Shown in pieces: positions 6,580 through 16,323 of a stretch of 64,000 bases of DNA. Both the position numbers and the translations under genes were made by a program. The notes under the pieces are model-generated. The model saw nothing but the letters and a program-made list of their open reading frames with translations. It ran no database searches and was not told the origin of the DNA. Positions within the stretch are counted from its first letter, which is position 1. Every line of letters starts with the position of its first letter. Origin of the DNA: Bacillus sp. N1-1 (GTDB lineage: Bacteria > Bacillota > Bacilli > Bacillales > Guptibacillaceae); contig NZ_CP046564.1 in NCBI RefSeq assembly GCF_009818105.1, positions 1,240,001 to 1,304,000 of the forward strand. Reading direction: 5' to 3'.

Positions 6580-9500
6580 ATGACCAACAAACAAGGCACA
6601 CACGAAGAACTAAAACGAATCAACAAACACTACCCAACTAATCTAAAACAATCCCCATTACTACCAGTCGAATACACAGAAGCCTTATCCATCAGAGTGC
6701 TCTCGCAATTGGTCAGAAATTCGAGAGCTTATTAGAAGGCGGGAACTTAGATGAGGCGATTGCATTTACTCATCAAGTTCTCCAGCTTGTTGGACATGAA
6801 AGTGATGATTTTACCTTACCATTATCAAACATTCTCTATCGCTATGATAACCAAGAAATCCCTGAGCTAGAAAACCAATACTTATCTTCAATAGAATTAA
6901 TCTCAAACGAAAAGCAGAAGATGAAAAACCTATTTAAATCATTAAAATTTGAAATGCTAACAGCTGATTCGGTGTCCTTTATGGTGAGCTTCATTCGCAT
7001 GTCTGGCTTACAGCTGCTGATTCGACCATTAACAGAATTGCATCAACGTGGGATAAAGGTGAGGATATTAACCTCATTGTATATGAACGTTACGGAAGCA
7101 AAGGCATTACGCAAGCTGCTTGAGTTTTCGAATGTAGAAGTACGCATATTTGATTCTGGGAGAGAGTCATTTCATACAAAAGCTTACTTGTTTGAACGTG
7201 CTTCTGGATTACATACGGGAATCATTGGTTCATCCAATTTATCACATGCTGCCTTGATTAATGGGCATGAATGGAATGTGAAGGTTCCGGATTCTAGCTA
7301 TTTACCAATCTATAAACAGGCGATGGAAAAGTTTCAGAAGGCATGGGATGATAAGAGGTCACACGTATTAACAGAGGAATTGCTTGAACGGTATGAGCAG
7401 CATTTAGATGAAAAGGAAAAGGAAACGAAGCCAGTCATCCTGCCGTCGTTCCAAATTTCACAAGTGGCAGAAAGTAACGTCTCTTACTCACCTCATCCTG
7501 ACATTGAACCAAATGAAATGCAGAAGAAGGCGTTACAAGCTCTAAAGCAAACACGAGAGAATGGCAATCGTAAAGGTGTTGTGATTGCAGCAACAGGAAC
7601 GGGAAAAACCTATTTGTCTGCCTTTGATGTTTTTGAAGTGAATCCTAAGCGCATGCTTTTTCTCGCACATCGGGAAGAACTGCTCGACAACGCGAAGGAA
7701 ACTTTTGAAAAGGTGTTTAACAACAGTCATTTATGTGGGAAGTTAACTGGAAAAGAAAAAGACATACATAAACCGTTTTTATTTAGTACCGTTCAGTCGC
7801 TACACTCTGATCAGTCGCTTCATCAGTTTCATCCGAATGAATTTGATTATATTATCGTCGATGAATTTCATCATGCTGAGGCACCAACCTATTTGAAGAT
7901 CCTGCAATATTTTGAACCAACCTTTTTGCTAGGGTTAACAGCAACTCCTGAACGAATGGATGGTCGGGATGTGCTGGCACTTTGTGATTACAATGTAGTG
8001 TATGAAATACGATTACGCGATGCTCTTGAAGCGGAATTACTGGCACCGTTTCATTACTTTGGGTTAGCTGATGATACGGTGGATTACAATGAAATAGGAT
8101 TGCGGAATGGGTTATTAGAAGAACGCCAACTTGTAAAAGCGCTAAAGACAAAAGAGCGTGTCGATTATGTCCATGAAATGATCAAGCGTTATGGGTTTGA
8201 TGGGGAGCAGCTTATTGGATTAGGCTTCTGTGCAACGATTGAGCATGCGATGTTTATGAGCGAATCGTTTAACCGTTTAGGCTATGTGACTACGGTGCTC
8301 ACAGGAAATGATTCTCCTGAGTATAGAAGTCAGGTCATTCAGCGGCTTGAAGATACCGAAGATCCGCTGCAAATGATTTTCTCAGTGAATATTTTTAACG
8401 AGGGAATAGATATTCCACGACTCAATCTGATCTTATTTCTAAGACCAACTGAATCCTCAACGGTGTTTATTCAGCAGCTTGGAAGAGGTTTACGAAAGGT
8501 AGAAGGGAAAGAGTTTGTTACCATTCTCGACTTTATCGGAAACTACCAAAAGTCGTTTATCGTTCCTTTGGCGCTTGCAGGGGAAGCCAACTCACGTGCA
8601 TTTGATAAGGATTCACTTCGGATTGCTGTTCAGCATGAGTTTGCTGATCTACCAGGCGCTTCTTATGTTGACCTTGACCAAGTTTCTCAAAAGCGTATTT
8701 TAGAAAAGATCGATAGTATTCGTATGGATTTGCTTTCGATGTTAACAAGTCTCTATGCACAGTTTAAGCGAGAGCTTGGAAGATCCCCAGAGGTGATTGA
8801 CTTTCTTTATTCTGAGAGTGCCCCGAACCTGCATTTCTTTGTGAAGCGATTAGGATCTTGGGTGAAAACGAAGAAAAAAATGAAGGATCTTTCTAATGAA
8901 GATGAAGTTATTTTAGAGAATGAACAGGTAAGTGAGCTGTTTGAGCGAATGGAGAATATGTATCCACTAAAGTGGCCGTATGAGTTAGCCATTTTGGAGG
9001 CAGCAAATGAGGTTCCTGTTGTTCATCAGTCAGACGTTTTTCGTATTATCCAGCGTCGTTTCGGTATTCTACCGGATGAAGAAAAACATCGTAGCTTAAT
9101 TCATGATGCAATGCTGAAGTTAACTCAGGGCTATAAAAAGCACAAGCATGTGATTGGCATTATTGAAAATGAAGGCTTTAGGATAGATAAGCGCTTATCT
9201 GAAGCCTTATCGATTGAGGCTGTTCATGAAAAATTCATGGAACGGATAGAATATGGAATTGTGGAGTTTCGTCGTACGTTTAAACCAGATCGTTTTCTGG
9301 GAGAAGGTGAGCGTGTGATTCGTTATCAAAACTATTCGCGAAATGATTTGATCTTTTTGTTTCAAGCAGGTGTCCAGGAAGGAACTTGGCGTGAGGGTGT
9401 AAGTCGAGTAGGGAACCACTATCTCCTTTTCATTAACTTAAACAAGGATGAAGCGGTATCGGACCACCTTAATTATAAGGATTATTTTATCGATCAGCGT

Positions 9501-9755
9501 CACTTCCATTGGCAAAGCCAGAACCAAACGTCTCACAGTTCATCTGTTGGACAAGCATACATTAACCATAAGGAAAAAGGCATTCACATTCACTTGTTTG
9601 TAAGGAAGTTTAATAAAATGCACGAGATAACGTTGCCTTTTACCTACTTAGGAGAGATCGACTATGTCTCAAGTCATGGAGACAAGCCGATGAGTATTAA
9701 GTGGAGGCTTCATCATCCCGTGCCAGAGGATTTATTTATTGATTTAATTCGATAA
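6580..9755 (+). pseudogene. PLD-SF2 helicase-DUF3427 protein, frameshifted near its N-terminus
   Basis: ATG at 6580 behind AAGGAATGATTACT opens a frame that hits TAG at 6733-6735. The neighbouring frame carries the continuation (SALAIGQKFESLLEGG) and runs uninterrupted to 9755. About one base is missing between 6680 and 6700. The intact protein would have ~1058 residues: a variable N-terminus, a single-copy phospholipase-D-like nuclease motif (FHTKAYLF, then GSSNLSHAAL), an SF2 helicase core (AATGTGKT, VDEFHHAE, GLTATPERMDG, QQLGRGLR) and a C-terminal DUF3427 domain. An internal ATG at 6921 could still give a 944-residue protein containing all three domains. The family is found next to nucleotide hydrolases in mobile regions. 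It overlaps the convergent NUDIX gene by 12 bp. Confidence 0.85.
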
Positions 9756-10133
9756 AAGCTTATCGATTGTTGGAATATCAGCGGGAGCCCATTCAAGAGA
9801 ACGTAAATCACGCTTTGGAACCCACTCCAACTTAGCATGTTCTTTTGCTTTGGGCTCACCGCTAATAATAGTTGATTCGTATGTAAGTAGATTAACAATG
9901 ACGTTTGGGTATTCATGAACAACTTCTACTACTTTTTCTTGAACCGTAATTTGACAGTCTAGTTCTTCTTCAATTTCTCGTACTAACGTTTGTTCAGGTG
10001 TTTCGCCTTCTTCAATCTTCCCACCTGGAAACTCCCATAAGTTTGGTAAAGACATGGTTGGGGAGCGAAGGGCACAGAGGAATTCATCTTGTTTGTTGCG
10101 AATTACCGCACCGACGACTTTTACTTTTTTCAT
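9744..10133 (-). CDS. NUDIX hydrolase, MutT-like
   Basis: A 129-residue NUDIX protein. The Nudix box runs from GGKIEEGETPEQ through LVREIEEEL (G-x5-E-x7-REIxEE), with the MutT-like GAVIRNKQDEFLCALR strand at the N-terminus. It probably hydrolyses a damaged or modified nucleotide such as 8-oxo-dGTP; the precise substrate is not readable. It is transcribed away from the MazG-like gene and into the 3' end of the DUF3427 helicase gene. Its place between two PLD helicases suggests it belongs to that gene set. Confidence 0.85.
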   Translation of the reverse strand: MKKVKVVGAVIRNKQDEFLCALRSPTMSLPNLWEFPGGKIEEGETPEQTLVREIEEELDCQITVQEKVVEVVHEYPNVIVNLLTYESTIISGEPKAKEHAKLEWVPKRDLRSLEWAPADIPTIDKLLSN

Positions 10134-10214
10134 GATTTGTTAGCAACTCCTTTATCATAATTACTCCATCTATATTATCATTGAATTACATTAAAATGCG
10201 AAAGGTGGATGACA

Positions 10215-10541
10215 ATGCCAACTTACAACAAATTAATTAGAGACCGTATCCCAGAGATCATCAAAGCGACTGGGAAAGACTTTAATATCACAACGTTAAA
10301 TGACTTCGAATATAAGGAAGAACTCCAATCAAAATTAAAAGAAGAACTTCAGGAGTACCTTGAAGCAGATGGAGATAGCCATTCTATTGAGGAACTAGCG
10401 GATATCCTTGAATTAATCCATGCCCTTACGACGGTACATCATTCTTCGTATGAAGAACTTGAACAGGTACGAAAAGAGAAGAAAGAAAAGCGTGGCGGGT
10501 TTGAAGAAAAGATCTATCTGATTGATGTGGAAGATGAGTAA
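10215..10541 (+). CDS. MazG/PRA-PH-like nucleotide pyrophosphohydrolase
   Basis: A 108-residue all-alpha NTP pyrophosphatase-like protein. It starts PTYNKLIRDRIPEIIK, typical of the phosphoribosyl-ATP pyrophosphohydrolase-like group, and carries the metal-binding EExxE...ExxD pattern (KEELQEYLEA, then EELADILE). I chose the ATG at 10215 because AAAGGTGG ends six bases before it. The helicase gene starts inside its stop (ATGAGTAA), so the two are translationally coupled. It probably cleaves an NTP to NMP and PPi. Confidence 0.85.
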   Translation: MPTYNKLIRDRIPEIIKATGKDFNITTLNDFEYKEELQSKLKEELQEYLEADGDSHSIEELADILELIHALTTVHHSSYEELEQVRKEKKEKRGGFEEKIYLIDVEDE

Positions 10542-12957
10542 GATTCAACTTGTTACAGAAAGATTAATTGATCACCTTGTACCAGAAATCGAGTCAGCTG
10601 ATTCGATTTATATCCTGACTTCATTCGTAATGAAGTCAGGGGTAGACCTTCTTTATCAGCATTTGAAATCAGCGTTAGCGACAGGAAAGACAGTTAAGCT
10701 CTGTGCAGGTGATTATTTATTCGTCACACAACCGGATGCCCTTGAAAGGTTACTAGAATTGGAAGGCATTGAGCTTCGCTTATATCAAAGCAATGGGCGC
10801 TCCTTTCATCCAAAAGCGTACTTATTCGGAAGTGAGTCAGATACGGGTTCTTTCCTAGTTGGTTCTTCTAATCTATCACGATCGGCTCTAACCAGTGGTG
10901 TGGAGTGGAACCTGTTCTTACCTGAAAGTAGCTCGCCATCAACATACCAGGAAGCGGAAGATTTATTTTTACATACGTTTTACCACGACGATACCATTCC
11001 ATTAAATGAAGAATCGATTCAATTATATAGGCAGCGCTATGAGCAGTACCATGAGAAGCATCCGGATCTTCTTCAAAAATGGAGCAAGTTAGAAGAAGTG
11101 GAAATGACTCTTGGTACTCCTCACCAAACTAATACGATTCACGAAAGTAGATTACCATACGAAACAGAAACTGAAAGTGTTCTTGAACCGAGACCAGCTC
11201 AACTGGAGGCTTTGGAGGCACTTGAAACGACTGTAGATGAAGGGTATTCAAGGGCAATGGTTGTCCTGCCTACTGGTATCGGGAAAACCTATCTTGCTGG
11301 ATTCTTCGCTCGTTCTTTTAAACGCGTTCTATTTATTGCGCACCGAGAAGAGATTCTGTATCAGGCGAAGAATTCATTCCAGCATGTCCTTCCTGATCGT
11401 TCGACTGGTATCTACAATGGACGGGTGAAAGATAAGGCTGAAATGCTGTTCGCTTCTGTTTTTACAATTGGCCAGGAGAAGAATTTGAAGCAATTTAAGC
11501 CAGATGAATTTGACTTGATTGTTGTAGATGAGTTTCACCATGCTGCAGCGAATTCGTATCAGGGAATCATCGATTATTTCACACCATCATTCTTACTTGG
11601 AATTACTGCAACACCAGATCGTATGGATAGTAAAGATGTTTATGGAATATGCGGCGGTAATGTGGCGTATCAAATGCATTTTATTGAGGCCATTCAGAAC
11701 GATTGGTTAACGCCTTTTCGGTATTTTGGTGTGTATGATGAAACGGATTATTCAAAAGTTACTTGGCTTGGTAATAAGTATGATCAAGAAGAGTTACTAG
11801 CAGCACAGTTAAAAGATGAAGTAGCGGATAAAATCTTTCGTGCATGGCTAGAGCACAAGCAGTCACGTTCACTTGGATTTTGCTCCTCTATTGTACAAGC
11901 GAATTTTCTGGCAGAATATTTTAATGACAAAGGCTACAAAGCGATAAGCTTGCATTCAAAGTCACGGGATTACTCAAGAAAAGATGCGATCGATGCATTA
12001 ACGACTGGTGATGTCGATATTATCTTTACAGTCGATCTATTTAATGAGGGGGTAGATATTCCACCAGTAGATACCCTTTTATTCGCAAGGCCAACTGAAT
12101 CATTAACGATTTTCACACAGCAGGTTGGAAGAGGACTCAGACTTTTTAATGGAAAAGAATACTGCAATATCATTGATTTGATTGGAAACTATCGAAATGC
12201 GGATATTAAACTTTCATTGCTTGATACTTCGCCAGAGCAATCAGGTAAGAGGAAAACAATTGAGCCAGTTGTACCTGCAAATTGTGAATTAAATCTTGAT
12301 CTAAAAGTAATCAATCTACTAAAAGAGCTAAAAAAGAAGAAGCAGCCGAGAAAAGAGAAGCTAGTAGATGGGTATCAAGATTTGAAATTAGAGCTTGGTA
12401 GACGTCCAAGTTATTTAGAACTTCATTTGTATGGTAGAGAAAATAGCCGAGATTATCGACAGGAATTCGGCTCTTATCCAGGATTTCTGCAGTGGGGAGG
12501 GGAGTTGGATTCTTTCGAAGAAAAAGTATACAATTCTTATGAAAACTGGATCAAGGAAGTAGAACGAACAGGAATGGCAAAAAGTTATAAGATGATCGTT
12601 TTTCAATACATGTTAAGTAGGGGAATGGAGAATTGGTTAACCTCCGTCACTCCAGAAGAAGTCGCCCCCTATTTCCATCAGTATTTGACGGAGAAAGAAT
12701 ATCGAAGGAAAATTGATTTTTCGGATAAGGCATCTCGTGCTTTGTGGGATTATGATGAGAGTAAGGTAGCTAGTTTAATTGCCAAAATGCCTATGACGAA
12801 GTGGAGTGGGAGTTCTAAGGGCTGGGTTGTATTTGATAATGGTACTTTTTCGTTTGATTTGGTAGTGGATCCAGAAGAGAATGATGTTCTTTATAAATGG
12901 ATGAAAGAGATATGTGAATATCGTTTGCATGACCATTTTGAGAGGAAGGCGAGATGA
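10534..12957 (+). CDS. PLD nuclease-SF2 helicase fusion without DUF3427
   Basis: An 807-residue protein from the ATG at 10534. Residues 1-150 are a PLD-like domain with one catalytic half (FHPKAYLF at H92/K94, then GSSNLSRSAL). An SF2 helicase core follows: Walker A PTGIGKT near 246, VVDEFHHAA, GITATPDRMDS, and motif VI QQVGRGLRLF. The C-terminal ~270 residues are charged and differ from the DUF3427 protein upstream. The motif VI loop includes RPTESLTIF, which also occurs in almost the same form upstream (RPTESSTVF), so the two are distant paralogues. Coupling to the MazG-like gene suggests joint action. A DNA restriction or defence role is inference. Confidence 0.85.
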   Translation: MSKIQLVTERLIDHLVPEIESADSIYILTSFVMKSGVDLLYQHLKSALATGKTVKLCAGDYLFVTQPDALERLLELEGIELRLYQSNGRSFHPKAYLFGSESDTGSFLVGSSNLSRSALTSGVEWNLFLPESSSPSTYQEAEDLFLHTFYHDDTIPLNEESIQLYRQRYEQYHEKHPDLLQKWSKLEEVEMTLGTPHQTNTIHESRLPYETETESVLEPRPAQLEALEALETTVDEGYSRAMVVLPTGIGKTYLAGFFARSFKRVLFIAHREEILYQAKNSFQHVLPDRSTGIYNGRVKDKAEMLFASVFTIGQEKNLKQFKPDEFDLIVVDEFHHAAANSYQGIIDYFTPSFLLGITATPDRMDSKDVYGICGGNVAYQMHFIEAIQNDWLTPFRYFGVYDETDYSKVTWLGNKYDQEELLAAQLKDEVADKIFRAWLEHKQSRSLGFCSSIVQANFLAEYFNDKGYKAISLHSKSRDYSRKDAIDALTTGDVDIIFTVDLFNEGVDIPPVDTLLFARPTESLTIFTQQVGRGLRLFNGKEYCNIIDLIGNYRNADIKLSLLDTSPEQSGKRKTIEPVVPANCELNLDLKVINLLKELKKKKQPRKEKLVDGYQDLKLELGRRPSYLELHLYGRENSRDYRQEFGSYPGFLQWGGELDSFEEKVYNSYENWIKEVERTGMAKSYKMIVFQYMLSRGMENWLTSVTPEEVAPYFHQYLTEKEYRRKIDFSDKASRALWDYDESKVASLIAKMPMTKWSGSSKGWVVFDNGTFSFDLVVDPEENDVLYKWMKEICEYRLHDHFERKAR

Positions 12958-12972
12958 TTTCTCGTCTTTTTG
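12948..12972 (+). terminator. Terminator of the MazG-helicase operon
   Basis: GGCGAGA (12948-12954) pairs with TCTCGTC (12960-12966) with one G-T pair, then TTTTTG. The hairpin overlaps the helicase stop codon. Confidence 0.7.
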
Positions 12973-13164
12973 CTTTGTACTTTTTTGCTTTTATCTGGTA
13001 CCCAATGCTACATAATAATAACGTTATGTCGTAAACTTTTAAATCAATATAAACGATTTTATATAAGCTAAATATAAGGAGATAACAGATAGAAATTAGG
13101 CCCGTCAAATCAATTATTAAATGTAGTATGATTTAATTAGAGTAGAAATTTGAGGGGGGTAGGA

Positions 13165-14613
13165 ATGATGGAAAAAGATTTAGATCAAAGTAAGTTACTT
13201 AGAAATGAAAATTTTATCAGCGAAGTTTTTTCGGCTATGAGAGAGGGAGTCATTGTCGTGAATTCAGAATATAATGCAATCTATATAAATGAATCGGCTG
13301 AGGAAATGGGGTTTCCTGTTGCGACTTTGTTGGGGAAAAGTCTATTTGAAATCTTTCCTGGCTTAAGTAAGCAAAATAGTACAGTTCTTAATGTATTTGA
13401 GACCGGTAAACCTATTAAAGACCGTATACAAACTTTTGTTACGAATAAGGGTGAAAGGAAGACAACAGTTACTTCCACCTATCCAATTAATAAAAATGGC
13501 AATATCATTGGAGTCTACGAAATTTTTTCAGATGTATCAGGATTACAAAGTATGTCTGAAAAACTGAATGAAATAAAGAAGTTGAGGAAAGACTCGAATT
13601 TCAACGGTAATAAGCACAATGGAATGGCATCGAAAATGATTGGTGAGAGTTCTGAAATGAAGTACCTTAAAGATTTAATCGCAAAAGTAGCATCTAGCCC
13701 ATCACCAATTTTAATTTATGGCGAGACAGGGACTGGGAAAGAATTGATTGTTCAAGAAATTCATGAGCATGCAAGTAGGCATAGGGATATTCCTTTAGTC
13801 ATACAGAATTGTGCTGCGATCCCCGAGTCATTACTTGAGAGTATATTATTTGGAACAGTTAAAGGGAGTTTTACTGGGGCCGAAGATCGTGAAGGGTTAT
13901 TCGAACTTGCAAGTGGGGGGATTTTGTTTCTGGATGAAATAAATTCAATGCCATTTTCTCTCCAATCAAAATTGTTACGAGTTCTTCAGGAAGGAAAGGT
14001 ACGCCGAGTAGGAGATTTGAAAGAGCGGGGAGTTGAAGTTCGATTGGTTACTGCAACGAACGTCCAACCATCGGAACTTGTGAAGGTAGGGAAAATGAGG
14101 GCAGATCTTTATTATCGGTTGAATGTGCTCTTGATAGAAGTTCCGCCACTTAGAAATCGATTGGAAGATATTTCAGGTTTGGTTAACTATTTTGTTGAAA
14201 TGTTCAACAGGGTTCTAGATAAAGGAGTGCAACATGTCGAAGAAGAAGCAATGATGTTTTTTTATAAGTACCATTGGCCTGGTAATATACGAGAATTAAA
14301 AAATATGATAGAACGAGGAATGAATCTTACAACAAAAGATTACCTTAGCTTAAATGACGTTCAACCACATTCCATTTTGAGTATGCCAATAAAATCAAGC
14401 AATGATCACTATTTAAAAAAGGATAGAATTATTTTGAAAAAAGAAGTTGAGGAACTTGAATCCAGATTAATTCAAGAAGCGATAAAAAAATCGGAAGGCA
14501 ATGTTTCAAGAGCGGCACGAGAACTGGATGTTCCACAGCAAACGTTGGATAAGAAAGTGAAAAAATATAACCTCCAAGAGGAAGTAGCTAAATCGAAAAC
14601 TACTCTAAAATGA
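13165..14613 (+). CDS. Sigma-54-dependent transcriptional activator (PAS-AAA-Fis)
   Basis: A 482-residue enhancer-binding protein. An N-terminal PAS domain (about residues 15-130) is followed by the AAA+ domain: Walker A GETGTGKE, sigma-54 contact loop GSFTGA (Ser replaces the usual Ala), Walker B GGILFLDEINS and R-finger region. It ends in a Fis-type helix-turn-helix (SEGNVSRAARELDVPQQTLD). ATG at 13165 follows GAGGGGGG by six bases. It has its own terminator and sits directly upstream of a sigma-54 promoter, so it almost surely activates the symporter/decarboxylase operon in response to a ligand sensed by PAS. Confidence 0.92.
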   Translation: MMEKDLDQSKLLRNENFISEVFSAMREGVIVVNSEYNAIYINESAEEMGFPVATLLGKSLFEIFPGLSKQNSTVLNVFETGKPIKDRIQTFVTNKGERKTTVTSTYPINKNGNIIGVYEIFSDVSGLQSMSEKLNEIKKLRKDSNFNGNKHNGMASKMIGESSEMKYLKDLIAKVASSPSPILIYGETGTGKELIVQEIHEHASRHRDIPLVIQNCAAIPESLLESILFGTVKGSFTGAEDREGLFELASGGILFLDEINSMPFSLQSKLLRVLQEGKVRRVGDLKERGVEVRLVTATNVQPSELVKVGKMRADLYYRLNVLLIEVPPLRNRLEDISGLVNYFVEMFNRVLDKGVQHVEEEAMMFFYKYHWPGNIRELKNMIERGMNLTTKDYLSLNDVQPHSILSMPIKSSNDHYLKKDRIILKKEVEELESRLIQEAIKKSEGNVSRAARELDVPQQTLDKKVKKYNLQEEVAKSKTTLK

Positions 14614-14625
14614 GTAGTTTTTTTA
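14596..14625 (+). terminator. Terminator of the sigma-54 activator gene
   Basis: AAAACTACTC (14596-14605) pairs perfectly with GAGTAGTTTT (14612-14621) and runs into a T-tract. It overlaps the stop codon. Confidence 0.85.
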
Positions 14626-14688
14626 GTAGCTTTATGAGTGATTGCCATACCCAGCTGATGAATGCACTCTTTCTATCAACTTTTAATT

Positions 14689-14706
14689 TTGGCATGAAAC
14701 TTGCTT
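14689..14706 (+). promoter_or_regulatory. Sigma-54 (-24/-12) promoter
   Basis: TTGGCATGAAACTTGCTT has GG at 14691-14692 and GC at 14703-14704 with exactly 10 bp between them, as required for sigma-54. It lies 43 bp before the small membrane-protein start and follows the activator gene. Confidence 0.92.
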
Positions 14707-14748
14707 AATATATAGTTGAGTTGAAAATATTATACGGGGGTGGAATGA

Positions 14749-14865
14749 TTGAGCGAAGTGCCTTTTCTAGTACCATTTTTTTATATCATCGTTCCTGTTG
14801 TTGGAATTGTTACCACGTATGGTTTGCTTAAATGGATCGAGAAGAAGGAGGCGAGGCATTCTTGA
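14749..14865 (+). CDS. Small single-helix symporter accessory protein
   Basis: A 38-residue protein from TTG (behind GGGGGTGGAATGA). It has one hydrophobic helix (VPFFYIIVPVVGIVTTYGLL) followed by a basic tail (KWIEKKEARHS). Its stop overlaps the start of the SSF symporter (TTGA), so the two are coupled. Short single-helix subunits encoded before SSF and NSS transporters are a recognised theme. Function is inferred from position and shape. Confidence 0.7.
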   Translation: MSEVPFLVPFFYIIVPVVGIVTTYGLLKWIEKKEARHS

Positions 14866-16301
14866 TAACGACTTTTATTATTTACTTGATCATAGTCTTT
14901 GTTATTGGTGTCGCGGCCGAAAGGTTCATTTCAAAGAGTGAGGAGGGTTATTATTTAGGTGATCGGAGTTTTGGTCCTGTTGCTACTGCTATTAGTGCCG
15001 GTTCAACTGATACGAGTGGATGGATATTCATTGGAGCTGCTGGTTATTCCTATTCAGCTGGTATATCTACTATGTGGATGCTTCCAGGCTTCATTGTTGG
15101 TTATCTTTTAAACTGGTTCATTGTTGCTCCTAGACTTAGAAAAGCTACAGAAGAAAACAATAGTCTAAGTCTTGCTGATTATTTCGAAAAGAGATTCAAT
15201 GACAAAAGCCATCTTCTAAAAGTAACAACGAGTATTATCATTGTATTATTTTTTGTTGCATATATGGCTTCACAATTAACAGCAGCCGGTAAAGCACTGG
15301 ATGCAATTGTTAGTTTGGATTTTAGTCTTGGTTTAATTCTTTGTGCTGCATTTGTAATTGGGTATGCCATATTCGGAGGCTATCGTTCGGTGGTATGGAC
15401 TGATGTAGTGCAGGGGTTCATTATGATTGGAGTCCTTGTATTATTTCCAGCTTACATGATTGTTCAATTAGGAGGTTGGAATCAATTTTTTCAGCAAATA
15501 GGTAGCATCGATCCCATTCTCCTTTCTAGTGGTGGAGGTTCAACTGGCGCAGCAGCGTTCGGAGTGATCATGGGATTGGTTGTGTTTGGACTTGGAGGTC
15601 CAGGACAACCTCATATCGTACAACGGTTTCTTTCTGCTAAAGATGATCAAACCATAAGACAAGGGTCTATGATTGCTATGATTTGGGTGATTATCGTAAT
15701 GACAGGCTCCAATTTGCTTGGTTTAATTGGACGAATAGTCATCCCGAATCTTGATGATGCGGAATACGTTTTTCCACAGATGACTGCAGAATTGATGCCA
15801 CCTATACTGGCCGGGATTGTATTGGGAGCGATATTTGCTGCCATTCAGTCTACCTTTTCTTCACAGGTTATGGTTGCTACACAGGCAATTGCCAGTGATA
15901 TTCTGAAAAGTTTTAAGAAGAAGCAGCTAACGGATTCGCAATATTTAATGATTAGTCGATTAACGATGGTCGGGTTAGGGATTGTTGCGACATCTATTGC
16001 ATTATTAAATATCGAAGCTGTATTTACACTTGTTTTATACGCTTGGGCAGGTCTTGCAGCAGCATTTGGACCACTGCTAATTTTGAGTCTCTACTATGAA
16101 AATGTAACTAAGTGGGGAGCATTTACAGGTATGCTGACTGGTGCTGTAGTCACTATTGTTTGGAAAAACACACCGTATTCCGCTTACTTATATGAACTTA
16201 TACCTGGTGCGTTAGCTTCTATCGCAGCGATATTAATTATTAGTAAATTTACTAAAGTGAATTTGAAATTAAGTAAGGAAGAGTTTAAAAACGTAAACTA
16301 A
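14862..16301 (+). CDS. Sodium:solute symporter (SSF family)
   Basis: A 479-residue, about 13-helix SSF transporter. I use the TTG at 14862 because GGAGG lies 11 bases upstream and it overlaps the stop of the accessory gene; the ATG at 14832 would put ten polar residues inside the neighbour. Family signatures include GDRSFGPVATAISAGSTDTSGW, cut short here as GSTDTSGW (sodium-site region), SLADYFEKRF and GYRSVVWTDVVQG. It resembles the PutP branch. With the decarboxylase downstream, it probably imports a short oxo- or monocarboxylate under sigma-54 control; the substrate is not proven. Confidence 0.88.
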   Translation: MITTFIIYLIIVFVIGVAAERFISKSEEGYYLGDRSFGPVATAISAGSTDTSGWIFIGAAGYSYSAGISTMWMLPGFIVGYLLNWFIVAPRLRKATEENNSLSLADYFEKRFNDKSHLLKVTTSIIIVLFFVAYMASQLTAAGKALDAIVSLDFSLGLILCAAFVIGYAIFGGYRSVVWTDVVQGFIMIGVLVLFPAYMIVQLGGWNQFFQQIGSIDPILLSSGGGSTGAAAFGVIMGLVVFGLGGPGQPHIVQRFLSAKDDQTIRQGSMIAMIWVIIVMTGSNLLGLIGRIVIPNLDDAEYVFPQMTAELMPPILAGIVLGAIFAAIQSTFSSQVMVATQAIASDILKSFKKKQLTDSQYLMISRLTMVGLGIVATSIALLNIEAVFTLVLYAWAGLAAAFGPLLILSLYYENVTKWGAFTGMLTGAVVTIVWKNTPYSAYLYELIPGALASIAAILIISKFTKVNLKLSKEEFKNVN

Positions 16302-16323
16302 CAATAATGGAGGAATCTTATTT

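Noticed and set aside
6580..12957. Type I restriction, Mokosh or DISARM system
   Set aside because: No methylase or specificity subunit; helicase type and domain order differ from Mokosh; DISARM core genes are absent.
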